64,000 nucleotides of DNA from Methanomassiliicoccaceae archaeon UBA370 (GTDB lineage: Archaea; Thermoplasmatota; Thermoplasmata; Methanomassiliicoccales; Methanomethylophilaceae), in contig DAUY01000011.1 of NCBI GenBank assembly GCA_002505345.1, positions 106,015 to 170,014 on the forward strand, written 5' to 3'. The position numbers and the translations under genes are program-made. Below, piece after piece: positions 41,166 to 50,587 of this stretch. Position 1 is the first letter of the stretch, and every line of letters starts with the position of its first letter. Under the pieces are notes generated by a model. That model worked only from the letters and a program-made list of their open reading frames with translations, searched no databases and had not been told where the DNA came from.

Positions 41166-42245
41166 TCACCTCTTTGTTGAGAATCTGTAAGCTATGTTGC
41201 AGCTGCCTTCCGCGGACACCATGCATGGTCCGCTGGGGTTGCTGGGTCTGCAGGTCCTCCCGAACATGGGGCATTGCTCCGATGTTATCAGTCCGCGGAG
41301 CACCTCTCCGCACCTGCATCCCCTTGCCTCCTCCTCCACCTGCGGAGTCTTGGATATTATGTCCTCGTGCACTTTGGTGGCATCGTGGTCTGCGTACGCA
41401 GACTTAAGTGCCAGAGCGCTTTTCTTGATCGGAGGGAATCCTCTCCAGGTCCGGTCCACCGGCTCGTATGTGCGGTCCATCAGATCCCTGGCCTTCTTGT
41501 TGCCGTGCTCTTTGACGAGACGGGTGTACTCGTTCTCTACTTCCGACCTCCCTTCGGATATCTGTTTTGCCAGCATGTAACATGACATCAAAATGTCGAG
41601 AGGCTCGAAACCTGCGACGACCTGCGGCACTTTGTATTTCTCCGAGAATGGCTTGAACATGTCAAGTCCGGTCACGACTGCAACATGGCCGGGCATTATG
41701 AAACCGTCTATCTTGTTCTCCCCCATGTCCAGCAACGCCTGAATTATGGGAGGGCATATCCTGTGGCAGCTGTATACCGAGAAGTTTTCGGGAACATCGT
41801 CCCTGTTGAGAGGAACACAGGTTGAGGGGGCGGTCGTCTCGAAGCCCACTCCCACAAAGACCATGTCTTTGCCGAGGTCCCTGGACATTTTCACGGCGTC
41901 CTCCACCGAATATACTATGCGTACGTCGGCCCCGCCGGCTTTGGCATCGAACAAAGAACCAATGGGGGTCGGCACCCTCATCATGTCCCCGAAAGCGGTA
42001 ACGGTGACGCCGTTCTTCGCAAGGGTGATAACTTCTGCGATCTCCCTGCTGGTCGTGACGCAGACCGGGCAACCTGGTCCCTGGCAGATCTGAATGCCGG
42101 AATCTGTCAGCATCTGGTCAAGGCCGAAACGGACGATGGTGTCCTGATGCGTGCCGCATATGTGCATTATCTTGCATTCGACATTCAGTTCTCTGATGCC
42201 TTCCACGATGCGCTTCGCGGTCGCCTCGTCCCTGTATTTGAACAT
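41166..42245 (-). CDS. hypD: Hydrogenase maturation protein HypD
   Basis: This 359-residue protein acts with HypC in building the Fe(CN)2CO group of [NiFe]-hydrogenases. Conserved cysteine motifs are complete: HICGTHQDT, CQGPGCPVCVT, and the C-terminal cluster region GCRCGEVLRG with CPMFGRTC. FETTAPS and MPGHVAVVTG are also typical. The ATG at 42245 overlaps the hypA stop by one base. A downstream unknown gene follows in the same unit. Confidence 0.95.
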   Translation of the reverse strand: MFKYRDEATAKRIVEGIRELNVECKIMHICGTHQDTIVRFGLDQMLTDSGIQICQGPGCPVCVTTSREIAEVITLAKNGVTVTAFGDMMRVPTPIGSLFDAKAGGADVRIVYSVEDAVKMSRDLGKDMVFVGVGFETTAPSTCVPLNRDDVPENFSVYSCHRICPPIIQALLDMGENKIDGFIMPGHVAVVTGLDMFKPFSEKYKVPQVVAGFEPLDILMSCYMLAKQISEGRSEVENEYTRLVKEHGNKKARDLMDRTYEPVDRTWRGFPPIKKSALALKSAYADHDATKVHEDIISKTPQVEEEARGCRCGEVLRGLITSEQCPMFGRTCRPSNPSGPCMVSAEGSCNIAYRFSTKR

Positions 42246-42625
42246 CAATCCGCCTCCTCTATCTCCAAAGACCTGACGCAGCACGACTGTCCCGACGTGA
42301 CCTTCACGTGGCCTCCGCATTCCGGACAGGAGAGCACAGGTATCGCGTGCGAACTGAAATCTCCGGCATCCAGCATAGTGACGGGGCCTTTGTATCCGCA
42401 CCCGTCGCACGAAACCTCGATAGGCTCGTGCTCAATGCTTAGAACCGACCCCTCCAGTATCGTGCCCCTTGTGACTATCTCATAGGCGAACGAAAGCTGC
42501 TCTTCGCCCAGTTGCGTAAGGTCGCCGATCACGATCTCGACGCTTGTGACCGACGCGACGTCATGTTTTTTCAATTCCTCGATAACGGCATTCACCATGC
42601 CCGATATGACAGATACCTCGTGCAC
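42245..42625 (-). CDS. hypA: Hydrogenase nickel incorporation protein HypA
   Basis: This is a 126-residue nickel chaperone. The GTG start at 42625 places His as residue 2 (M-H-E-V), the nickel ligand all HypA proteins need; longer frames would bury it. A zinc site is formed by CDGCG and CPECG near residues 70-105. It delivers Ni to [NiFe]-hydrogenase. Coupled with hypD. Confidence 0.93.
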   Translation of the reverse strand: MHEVSVISGMVNAVIEELKKHDVASVTSVEIVIGDLTQLGEEQLSFAYEIVTRGTILEGSVLSIEHEPIEVSCDGCGYKGPVTMLDAGDFSSHAIPVLSCPECGGHVKVTSGQSCCVRSLEIEEAD

Positions 42626-42665
42626 GAGGCTGTGTAACACCGTAAGTTATTAAATAGAGCGCGTT

Positions 42666-43319
42666 TCAAAGGGTGCAGGAATCGCACATCGATGCTATTT
42701 TGCAGATATGGCACTGCGGACGGTTGGGTCTGCATACCTCCTGTCCGTGGCGCACGAGGTATCTGTTTATGTCGGTCCACCTGTCTTCGGGGGTGATCTC
42801 CATCAAGGCGAATTCCGTCTCCTCCGGGGTCTTCGTTTTCACAAGACCCATCAGGTTCGCTATCCTGTGGACGTGGGTATCGACGCATATCGCAGGTATG
42901 CACATGGCATAGGACCTTACGCATGCTGCGGTCTTCCTTCCGACCATCGGCAGCTTGAGGAGTTCCTCCGTCTCGTCCGGCACTCTCCCGCCATATTCCG
43001 ACTTCAGTATATTGCAGCAATCTACGATGGCCTTGGCCTTCTGATTGGGAAATCCCGCGGGCCGCACCAGATTGGAAACCTCTCCGACGTCCGCCTCCGC
43101 TATAGCGTCCATCGTGGGGAATGCTGTGAAAAGTCGGTCGGAGGCCTTTCGGGTGTTGTCGTCCTTCGTCCTCTGGGACAGTATCGTCGCTATAAGCACG
43201 TGGAAAGGGTCGCAGGGCCACTCCGGGTTCAGACCTTCCGAGGACCTTCCGGGGTATGCCCCGACTTTGTACTCCTCAGACAGCGTGTCGAGGATCCAGG
43301 ATATGTCTTTTCCAACCAC
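42666..43319 (-). CDS. nth: Endonuclease III (base-excision DNA glycosylase/AP lyase)
   Basis: This is a 217-residue protein. The helix-hairpin-helix LPMVGRKTAACV carries the catalytic Lys, VDTHVHR holds the catalytic Asp, and the C-terminal [4Fe-4S] loop CRPNRPQCHICKIASMC is complete. It removes oxidised pyrimidines. Its start lies 91 bp inside the 3' end of folC on the same strand, an unusually long overlap. Confidence 0.93.
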   Translation of the reverse strand: MVGKDISWILDTLSEEYKVGAYPGRSSEGLNPEWPCDPFHVLIATILSQRTKDDNTRKASDRLFTAFPTMDAIAEADVGEVSNLVRPAGFPNQKAKAIVDCCNILKSEYGGRVPDETEELLKLPMVGRKTAACVRSYAMCIPAICVDTHVHRIANLMGLVKTKTPEETEFALMEITPEDRWTDINRYLVRHGQEVCRPNRPQCHICKIASMCDSCTL

Positions 43320-44572
43320 TTCAGCGCATCTCCGGCCATGTAGAAAGAGCCGGTCACCAATATCAATTCATCGGACTCGCGGATTGCCAGGGCCAGCTCC
43401 ATGGCTTCTGCCACATCGCCCTTCACTGCTACAACATCCGAGTATCTGGCCATGGTCTCCGATATCTTATCCAACGGTGCAGCTCTGACGGAGTCCGGTT
43501 TTGTCAGTATTATCCTCTTGGAAATTTCGGATATGTTCTTGGATATATGGTCGACGTCCTTGTCGCCCAGTATCCCGAAGACGACCAGGACCTTTCCGTA
43601 TATGTCGCCGACATCCGAGCTCAGACACGAAGAGCCGGCGAAGGTATGGGAAACGTCCACGATGAAGGGGGTACCTTCGACCCGCTGCATCCTGCATGGC
43701 CAGTTGATGTTTCTGAGCCCCGGTTTGATCCTGCACCTGCACCTGTAACCGTATATGCCTGTCTTGGAGAGAGCCTCTATCGCCAAGGAAGCGTTCCTGG
43801 CCTGGTGCTTTCCGGGGACCGACACGAAATACTCTTCTTCCTTGTATGTGAAGCATGTTCCTTCCTCGGAGACCGAGATCAGACCGATGTCTTCCGGGTC
43901 AACGCGCGTAAGTGGTGCATTTTTTTCCTCTGCGACCTTTTTTATCACCGAGAATGCGGGCTCCGGGTTGATCGTTACGCAGGGCACACCTTCCTTGATT
44001 ATGCCCGCCTTCTCAAAAGCGATCTCCTCTAAGGTATTGCCGAGATATTCGGTGTGCTCCATGCTTATGTTGTTTATGACGCAGACCTCTGGCACTATGA
44101 CATTGGTTGCATCGTATCTTCCTCCCATCCCCACTTCTACAACTGCGTATTCTACTCCTTTTTCTTTGAAATAGAGGAAAGCTATGGCCGTGGTTACCTC
44201 GAAAAAGGTGCACAGCATGCCCTCTCCGGCCATTGACCTGACATGGGGGACGGTGACCGAAGCCATGTATGCCAGCTCCTCGTCGGTTATGTGTGTCCCG
44301 TCGACAGATATCCTCTCGTTGAAGTTCATTATGTGGGGGGACGTAAACAGCCCTGTCCTGACCTTTCCGTCGATAAGCACCCCGGATATCATCGCGCAGA
44401 CCGACCCCTTTCCATCGGTCCCTGCCACATGGATGCTTCTGAATGATTCCTGGGGATTACCGATGCGACGAAGCAGTTCAGCGATGTTTCTGAGCCCGAG
44501 CTTTATCCCGTGCACGCTAAGACCGTACAGCCAGTCAAGGAACTTCTCCTTGTCTGCTTTCTCAATGCTCAC
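43229..44572 (-). CDS. folC: Folylpolyglutamate synthase/dihydrofolate synthase-like Mur ligase
   Basis: This 447-residue Mur-ligase-fold enzyme has VAGTDGKGSV as P-loop, FTSPHI and a conserved ERISVDG segment, GMGGRYDATN, NISMEHTEYLG and IVDVSHTFAG in order. FolC adds glutamate to folates; in a methanogen the substrate might be tetrahydrofolate or a pterin or F420-like coenzyme. The final 30 residues are out of family register and lie in the segment shared with nth, so the natural product may end in non-conserved sequence. Confidence 0.85.
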   Translation of the reverse strand: MSIEKADKEKFLDWLYGLSVHGIKLGLRNIAELLRRIGNPQESFRSIHVAGTDGKGSVCAMISGVLIDGKVRTGLFTSPHIMNFNERISVDGTHITDEELAYMASVTVPHVRSMAGEGMLCTFFEVTTAIAFLYFKEKGVEYAVVEVGMGGRYDATNVIVPEVCVINNISMEHTEYLGNTLEEIAFEKAGIIKEGVPCVTINPEPAFSVIKKVAEEKNAPLTRVDPEDIGLISVSEEGTCFTYKEEEYFVSVPGKHQARNASLAIEALSKTGIYGYRCRCRIKPGLRNINWPCRMQRVEGTPFIVDVSHTFAGSSCLSSDVGDIYGKVLVVFGILGDKDVDHISKNISEISKRIILTKPDSVRAAPLDKISETMARYSDVVAVKGDVAEAMELALAIRESDELILVTGSFYMAGDALKWLEKTYPGSSTRCLRSTKSGHTPEGPRKV

Positions 44573-44604
44573 GAAAGCTGATTACAGGAATCCGATATAA
44601 ACTA

Positions 44605-45510
44605 TCAGTCCAGCTCTTCTCTGCATATCTCGGAGATGTATTGGGACTGGGTCATGCCTCTCCTCTTGGCTGATGCTTTGATCAGGTCTGTGGTCCCTGA
44701 ACCGTACTGTGCAGCCTTTTTGCTTTTTGTCGAAAGAAAATCCAGGCCCATCTCTGAGGCCAGCTCTTTCAGGACCGCCTTCCTGGAGCTCTCGTCCCTC
44801 GGCTCGAGGATTCCGAACGGTATTGAGCGGGCAGCTTCGATCACGTCCGGGTCCGTGAAGGGCCTGACGATCTCCTTACCGAAAAAATCCGCCGCCCGGT
44901 CTTCGTGTTCGACGACCTCGGTGAGAAGCCTTTCCATGTCCTCCGAGCTTTTCCTCCTGAATTCGTCCTCTCTCATCCCGATGTACTTATGATATCCGGC
45001 GAAGAGCTCGTCCGAGCCCATTCCTCCCAGTATTGTCCTTTCCGAAGACTCCTTGGTGACACAGAACGTCGGGACCTCGAACGAAAGGGTCAGCGGGGAG
45101 GTCGTGCGGGTAACACGGACCATCTCTCTTAAGATGTCCTCGATGTTCCCTTCGTAAAGGCGTATGCGCCTCCATTGAAGGCCGAGTTTGGTATGGTCTT
45201 CTTCCGAATTCTCCATGTCGTACGAGTTGTCGGACCCCGCCGTGTACAGAACCGCATTGCGGGCGTATTTTGATGCCAGGGCAGCGACCAGTCCGGAGTC
45301 CAGACCTCCCGAGAACGCCACTGCGACATCCTTGCCGCATACAGCTCTTCTTACTGCCGAATCCAGGGCCTTGCCGACCCTTTCAGAATATACGCTCACG
45401 GCCACATATCCCGTCGACGGATGATAAAACCCGCTGTCGCCTATCTTTATGCGCTTAGAGTGCAAGACTTCCGACAGTATTATTACTGCCTGATTGCGAT
45501 TGGGGGCCAT
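44605..45510 (-). CDS. Asparagine-synthetase-like PP-loop protein without glutaminase domain
   Basis: This 301-residue protein starts at the ATG at 45510. The PP-loop pyrophosphatase motif SGGLDSG and the synthetase motif LGGMGSDELFAGYHKY match the C-terminal (synthetase) domain of AsnB; the N-terminal glutaminase domain with catalytic Cys2 is missing. It could use free ammonia or adenylate another carboxylate. Its start codon overlaps that of the divergent nikR gene by two bases, so the two promoters must lie within each other's coding sequence. Confidence 0.8.
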   Translation of the reverse strand: MAPNRNQAVIILSEVLHSKRIKIGDSGFYHPSTGYVAVSVYSERVGKALDSAVRRAVCGKDVAVAFSGGLDSGLVAALASKYARNAVLYTAGSDNSYDMENSEEDHTKLGLQWRRIRLYEGNIEDILREMVRVTRTTSPLTLSFEVPTFCVTKESSERTILGGMGSDELFAGYHKYIGMREDEFRRKSSEDMERLLTEVVEHEDRAADFFGKEIVRPFTDPDVIEAARSIPFGILEPRDESSRKAVLKELASEMGLDFLSTKSKKAAQYGSGTTDLIKASAKRRGMTQSQYISEICREELD

Positions 45511-45949
45511 GGACGGCGTCACCCGCATAGGTGTTTCACTTGAGCCCGAGCTTCTGAAGGAGTTCGACGAATCGATATCGAGCAAAGGATACGTAAGCAG
45601 GTCCGAGGCGATAAGGGACCTGGTCCGAGATTCTCTGGCGGAAAGCGAGTGGAAGAACGAGGAAGAGCATATGGTGGGCGTCATCGTGATGGTGTACGAC
45701 CACAACGTAACCAACGTGGGGGACAAACTGACCAACATCCAGCACGACCACTCGGGCAACGTGAACACGTCGATACACGTTCACCTGGACCACGACCGCT
45801 GCATGGAGATACTCATTGTAGAGGGAAAACTCGGTTCCCTCAAGAAGCTGGCCTCGGAGATAACGTCGATAAAGGGCGTGCTCAGGGGAAGGCTCACGAT
45901 GGTCTCCCCCAAGTCTGGCAACATGCACCACCTGGGCGCACGCAAGTGA
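45509..45949 (+). CDS. nikR: NikR nickel-responsive regulator
   Basis: This 146-residue protein from the ATG at 45509 (an in-frame TTG at 45494 is less likely) has an N-terminal ribbon-helix-helix (TRIGVSLEPELLKEFDE, SRSEAIRDLVRD). The C-terminal ACT-like domain carries the nickel ligands in HVHLDHDRCMEILIVEG with an upstream His. It senses Ni and represses uptake genes. HypA/HypD, which use nickel, lie about 3 kb away. Confidence 0.93.
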   Translation: MDGVTRIGVSLEPELLKEFDESISSKGYVSRSEAIRDLVRDSLAESEWKNEEEHMVGVIVMVYDHNVTNVGDKLTNIQHDHSGNVNTSIHVHLDHDRCMEILIVEGKLGSLKKLASEITSIKGVLRGRLTMVSPKSGNMHHLGARK

Positions 45950-45951
45950 CC

Positions 45952-46491
45952 TTACATCAGGCTGAGGCCCATTATGGCCGTTCCTACCTCCGGGTCCTGA
46001 GGGTATCCGTACCGGGACTTGATGATGCAGTCGGTACTGGTAGCGGGGAAGAACAGCAGGGCCTCCGAAACGCCGTCTTCCTCTGAGAATCCATGGTATC
46101 TCTGCGAGACCATGACCATCCGGACCTCCGACCCCATGTCCGCATTGGGGTACAGAACGAAGTCTTCCGAAAGCCAGATCAGACCTTCTTTCTCCTCGAA
46201 CTGGGACTTTTTGCATTCGGCGACGTCCTGGCCTACGATGTTCCCCTCTCCGTCTTTCATAAACATTATGCTGTCATCGGGATGCTCGAAAGAATAATCG
46301 CAGTAGATGCACAGCTTGATCTCCTTCGAAAGGCACTCAAGCATCGCCTCGTTCTCGATGGGCATGCCGAGGGCGCCCACCACTTGGCTCTCCTCGTCTT
46401 TTATGACATTGATCAGTTCTTCGTCGATGAGGACTATCTGCCTGACCCCTCTATGCTTACTCAGGGATTCGATTATCGCTTCTACGGACAT
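45952..46491 (-). CDS. Hypothetical protein, mixed alpha/beta
   Basis: This is a 179-residue acidic protein. It has an opening helix-strand region (HRGVRQIVLIDEELINVI) and many acidic turns. A short cysteine motif (CIYC) occurs in the middle, and there is a poorly conserved C-terminal half. No family recognised. It converges with nikR, with 2 bp between stops. Confidence 0.5.
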   Translation of the reverse strand: MSVEAIIESLSKHRGVRQIVLIDEELINVIKDEESQVVGALGMPIENEAMLECLSKEIKLCIYCDYSFEHPDDSIMFMKDGEGNIVGQDVAECKKSQFEEKEGLIWLSEDFVLYPNADMGSEVRMVMVSQRYHGFSEEDGVSEALLFFPATSTDCIIKSRYGYPQDPEVGTAIMGLSLM

Positions 46492-46591
46492 ACAGTGTCG
46501 TACCGCGTGCGCAGTACTTAATCAGATATCATTACGCATGCATAATGCCAATCGCCAATGGTTAAATAATGCCTAATGTGTCGCTTGTCCG

Positions 46592-48907
46592 ATGAAAAAA
46601 CTGATAATCACTGAGAAAGCCAACGCTGCCAGGAGGATATCGACTATCCTTTCTGACGGCAATTATTCCACCAAAAAGGTCGGGGGGGCTTCGGTGATTT
46701 CCTTCTCTGCTGGAGACGATGAGTATGAGGTCATAAGTCTCAGGGGGCACATACTGGAGCTCGACTATCCTCCGGAATACAACAACTGGTCCGACGGGAC
46801 CCCCACGGATCTGGTCTATGCGCCACAGGTGAAGACCGTCCGCGTCAAATCCATTCTGGGAAACATAAGGGATTCCGCTGACTCTGCAGATCAGATCATT
46901 ATCGCCACCGACTACGACCGGGAAGGGGAGCTCATCGGCATGGAGACAGTTGTCGCCGCGGGCGTCGATATGTCCAAGGTCAGAAGGGCAAAGTTCAGCG
47001 CGCTCACTAAGTCGGAGATCGAGGCTGCTTTTTCGGACCTCGCACTTCCGGACAAACCCCTGGCAGACGCCGCAGAGGCCAGGCAGATAATTGACCTGAC
47101 CTGGGGCGCCGTTCTCACGAGACAGATCTCCCTAGCGTCAGGGCAGGTCGGAAATAACTTCATGTCCGTCGGGCGCGTACAGAGCCCCACTCTCAAACTG
47201 CTCGTCGACAAGAACGAGGAGATAGAGAACTTCAAGTCCAAGCCTTTCTGGAACGTCGTCGGGCGCTTCGGCATCCTGGCGTTCCAGGGTCAGCACGCCG
47301 GCAACCCTTTCTGGGAAGAGGGGAACGCCAAGGATGTTCTGGCCCGCACTTCCTCTGCAAAAACAGGAACGGTGACCGAATTCGAGATTAAGGAAAAGGA
47401 GGAGTACAGGCCCCCGCCCTTCGACACCACCCAGATGCAGGTCGAGGCGAACAAGATCGGGATCCCCCCGACGACAGCCATGAAATTGGCAGAAGACCTC
47501 TACACAGGAGGATATATCTCATATCCACGTACCGAGAACACCGAATATCCGAAGAGCATCAGCATACGCGGCGTCTTGGAGAAACTCAGGGAGTCCGACT
47601 TCAAAGACGAGGTAGAAGAGATACTGGCACAGGAGAAGATCTACCCCTCCAAAGGAAAGAGGCGCACCACCGACCATCCCCCCATCTACCCCACCGCGGC
47701 CGCCAGCTCGGCAAAGATGAAGGGCGACAAATGGAAGCTGTACGAGCTCATAGTACGGAGGTTTATGGCCACCGTCGCTCCTTCGGCCGTAGCCGAGATC
47801 ACAGAATGCACCGTCGAAGTGAACGAAGAAGAGTTCAAATGCGAAGGCTATAAACAAAAATCAAAGGGCTGGAAGAAATACTACGGCAAATACATCAAGT
47901 CAAAGGATTCCTCGGTACCGAAAATGAAGGTCGGAGATGTCATCGATGTGCGCTCCGTATCCATCGAAGAATCGGAGACGAAACCGCCATTCCGGTACAA
48001 CCAGGGTTCGCTGATCCAGGAGATGGACAGGCTTCAGCTGGGCACCAAAAGTACCAGGCACGACATTATCGCGAAGCTTTTCTCCAGGAACTATGTCCAG
48101 GGAAACCACCTCATCCCCACGGCCGGCGGAATTGCGCTGACCAAAGCGCTTGAGAGACACGGAGGAGGGATAACCGAACCTGACATGACCGCCAAACTCG
48201 AATCTGACATGGTGAAGATCGGCAACGGCGAAAGCACCCTCGACGGCGTAGTGAAAGAATCGCAGGACATGCTGTTCACCGTCTCAGAGAAGATCTCTGC
48301 AGAAAAAGAGGCCATAGGTAACGAGATCAAGACGGCCCTCAGGACCCAGCAGCACATTGGACTTTGCACGGCCTGCGGCAACAACCTAACGATCAAGAAA
48401 TCGAAGAACGGGAACTTCATAGGGTGCGACGGATATCCCGAATGCACCTGTTCCTACCCGCTTCCGCGCGGAGCCATGGTCCAGACGACCGAATCCGTGT
48501 GCCCGGTTTGCGGACTGCCCCAGCTCAAGGTCATCAGGAAGGGCAATCCTCCCCTCATGCAATGCATCGATCCGAAGTGCTCTTCCAATACCGAACGCAC
48601 GTTCCTCGGCGACTGCCCGACTTGCGGCAAGGGGAAGATCAGGATGATGTATTCCAAGGCGGGAAAGAGGTTCGCAGGCTGCACCGAATGGCCGGCCTGC
48701 ACCCAGACCTATCCACTCAGGCCGAGGGGCAGCATAGTTCCCACTGACAAGAAATGCGAACTCTGCGGATCGCCTGTGATCCTGTTCGGAAAGTCCGAGG
48801 ACTGCATCAATCCCGACTGTCCGGGAAAGCAGAAGGCTAAGCCCGAGAAAAAAGCGGCAGTGAAGAAGACGGCTGTCAAAAAGGCCGTTCCCGTCAAAAA
48901 AGAGTGA
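46592..48907 (+). CDS. topA: DNA topoisomerase I (type IA) with four zinc fingers
   Basis: This 771-residue enzyme relaxes negative supercoils. The Toprim domain (LIITEKANAARRI; DYDREGELIG) is at the N-terminus. The catalytic Tyr is in GYISYPRTENTEY (about residue 312). Four C-terminal zinc modules follow (CTACG, CPVCG, CPTCG, CELCG, each with a partner cysteine pair), then a Lys-rich tail. Length and order are normal for archaeal topoisomerase I. AT-rich sequence precedes the ATG. Confidence 0.95.
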   Translation: MKKLIITEKANAARRISTILSDGNYSTKKVGGASVISFSAGDDEYEVISLRGHILELDYPPEYNNWSDGTPTDLVYAPQVKTVRVKSILGNIRDSADSADQIIIATDYDREGELIGMETVVAAGVDMSKVRRAKFSALTKSEIEAAFSDLALPDKPLADAAEARQIIDLTWGAVLTRQISLASGQVGNNFMSVGRVQSPTLKLLVDKNEEIENFKSKPFWNVVGRFGILAFQGQHAGNPFWEEGNAKDVLARTSSAKTGTVTEFEIKEKEEYRPPPFDTTQMQVEANKIGIPPTTAMKLAEDLYTGGYISYPRTENTEYPKSISIRGVLEKLRESDFKDEVEEILAQEKIYPSKGKRRTTDHPPIYPTAAASSAKMKGDKWKLYELIVRRFMATVAPSAVAEITECTVEVNEEEFKCEGYKQKSKGWKKYYGKYIKSKDSSVPKMKVGDVIDVRSVSIEESETKPPFRYNQGSLIQEMDRLQLGTKSTRHDIIAKLFSRNYVQGNHLIPTAGGIALTKALERHGGGITEPDMTAKLESDMVKIGNGESTLDGVVKESQDMLFTVSEKISAEKEAIGNEIKTALRTQQHIGLCTACGNNLTIKKSKNGNFIGCDGYPECTCSYPLPRGAMVQTTESVCPVCGLPQLKVIRKGNPPLMQCIDPKCSSNTERTFLGDCPTCGKGKIRMMYSKAGKRFAGCTEWPACTQTYPLRPRGSIVPTDKKCELCGSPVILFGKSEDCINPDCPGKQKAKPEKKAAVKKTAVKKAVPVKKE

Positions 48908-48909
48908 GT

Positions 48910-49197
48910 TTAGAATTCGGCTACCGGGTCTTCGCCGCTGAAGTGTCTGTTCATGGAGTCGATCTCTTCGGAGATTCGTCTGTTGCGGCAGTGGGTGCAT
49001 TCCAGCTTTTTGCCTATGCTTAGTTTCAGGCCCATCTCCGACCGGTCAAGCCAGACTATCCTGCCACACTCGCAGTAGACGTTCATCATGCCGTCGATGC
49101 GTATCCTGTCCAACGTGTAACTCGGCAGTCCGTCGATGCAGTGCCCTGCCGAATATGCTGAGTCCCCTATCTTACTTCCCCCGATGATAGGCTCCAA
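48910..49197 (-). CDS. Small zinc-ribbon-like hypothetical protein
   Basis: This is a 95-residue protein, convergent with topA, with cysteine pairs YCECG and CTHC about 25 residues apart forming a probable zinc ribbon, and a polar C-terminus. Function unknown. Confidence 0.6.
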   Translation of the reverse strand: MEPIIGGSKIGDSAYSAGHCIDGLPSYTLDRIRIDGMMNVYCECGRIVWLDRSEMGLKLSIGKKLECTHCRNRRISEEIDSMNRHFSGEDPVAEF

Positions 49198-49386
49198 ACA
49201 AGGCCTCTACACCCATCCACAGATGCCTCGGGAAGCGCCTTCACTTCCTATCTTTAGAGCGGATATAAGCTTTCTGTTACCATATCTGGGAGGGTGCATA
49301 CGATGCTCCCAAAGTGTATTATAGTGTATATTATTTCGTAACACAATAATAATATTCGGGGCTGAGGCGCCCTATTTTGGTGTGCT

Positions 49387-50583
49387 TTACAGCAGTCCGT
49401 TCTGCTTCATGTGCTCCAGTTGCCTGAGCACGTACTCGCGGACATCCTTGGGCTTAACCTCAGGGGTAATCCTCTTTCCATCCTTGAGCACGGGCCTTTC
49501 GATCATTTCCATCGCGTGGCCGCACTCGCACCTTATCTCGTCGTCCGGAGCGAGAGATACGCCCATGGTGTAGCAGTGCGGGCAACGGTAGGGGTACTTG
49601 CGGCCGGCGAACTTCCCTCTCTTCGATATCGGTTCGCCATCCTTCTCGACCAGGTCCATCGAGAAGTCCAGTGTCGGGGCGTTGGAGATAGACGTTCCCA
49701 CGCCGAAGCTGGAGACGCATGTGTCTGCCAGTTTCGCGACGGTGTCCTCGTCCAGGCCGCCGGATACGATTATCTTGACATGCTTGAACCCGTTCATGTC
49801 CATCTCCCAGCGGACCTCGTCGATGAGCTCCTTGAAATTTCCTCTCCTGGAACCGGGCGTGTCGAGTCTGACGCCCACCAGGTTCTTTACGGACCTGCAG
49901 GCCTCGATGGCCGCGCTGCGTTCGTCGGAGAACGTGTCTATCAGCATGATGCGCGGGACCTTGGGGTCGATGACCTCGTCGAAAGCCCTGAAGGCGGCGT
50001 CGTTGCTGCCCATCATGAGCGTGAGTGCATGCGGCACGGTCCCCAGCGGCTCCTTGCCGATGATGTCTCCCCCTATACCGGAAGATACGTCGTCGCATCC
50101 CCCTATGTATGCGGAACGGTCCAGGACGCCTGCGATCCCCGGGTGCATCCTCCTGTTGCCGAATGCTATTACCGGCTTTCCCTGGGCGGCCATTTTCACC
50201 CTCGATGCCTTGGTGGCAACGCCTGTGGGCTGGCATATCATGCCCAGGATTGCCGTTTCCATGACTCCGAAGTCGACATAGTTGCCTTCGAAATTCATTA
50301 CGGGGACCCTTACGCTTGCGGGGGTGCGGGCACGGAATATCGTCCCCTCCGGAATCGCGTATACCGAGACATCGTTTCCCTCCGATAGGCGCATTACCTC
50401 TTCAAGGCCGCAGAACACCGCCCATTCCCAACCGCGGGGCAGCGAGCTGCTGGTGAACTCTGCGCGGACCTTCGTACCGTCCAACCCTTTGGCCTTAAGT
50501 ATCTGTTTTGTGCGATCGAAGTACACATCCATCGTGTATCCGTCTCTGATATCCTTCTCGTCGGCGATGAAGAGCTTATCCAT
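49387..50583 (-). CDS. pncB: Nicotinate phosphoribosyltransferase
   Basis: This 398-residue NAPRTase-family protein makes nicotinate mononucleotide from nicotinate in NAD salvage. Marks include TSSSLPRGWEWAVFCG, FGNRRMHPGIAG, MLIDTFSDE, VRLDTPGSRRGN and IIVSGGLDEDTV. A zinc-like pair (CPHC, CECG) lies near the C-terminus, a feature of the archaeal branch. It lies 4 bp after the enolase stop on the same strand. Confidence 0.9.
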   Translation of the reverse strand: MDKLFIADEKDIRDGYTMDVYFDRTKQILKAKGLDGTKVRAEFTSSSLPRGWEWAVFCGLEEVMRLSEGNDVSVYAIPEGTIFRARTPASVRVPVMNFEGNYVDFGVMETAILGMICQPTGVATKASRVKMAAQGKPVIAFGNRRMHPGIAGVLDRSAYIGGCDDVSSGIGGDIIGKEPLGTVPHALTLMMGSNDAAFRAFDEVIDPKVPRIMLIDTFSDERSAAIEACRSVKNLVGVRLDTPGSRRGNFKELIDEVRWEMDMNGFKHVKIIVSGGLDEDTVAKLADTCVSSFGVGTSISNAPTLDFSMDLVEKDGEPISKRGKFAGRKYPYRCPHCYTMGVSLAPDDEIRCECGHAMEMIERPVLKDGKRITPEVKPKDVREYVLRQLEHMKQNGLL

Positions 50584-50587
50584 TGTA

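Noticed and set aside
45511..45768. N-terminal extension of the asparagine-synthetase-like protein to 45768
   Set aside because: The added residues are a shadow of nikR and do not resemble a glutaminase domain.
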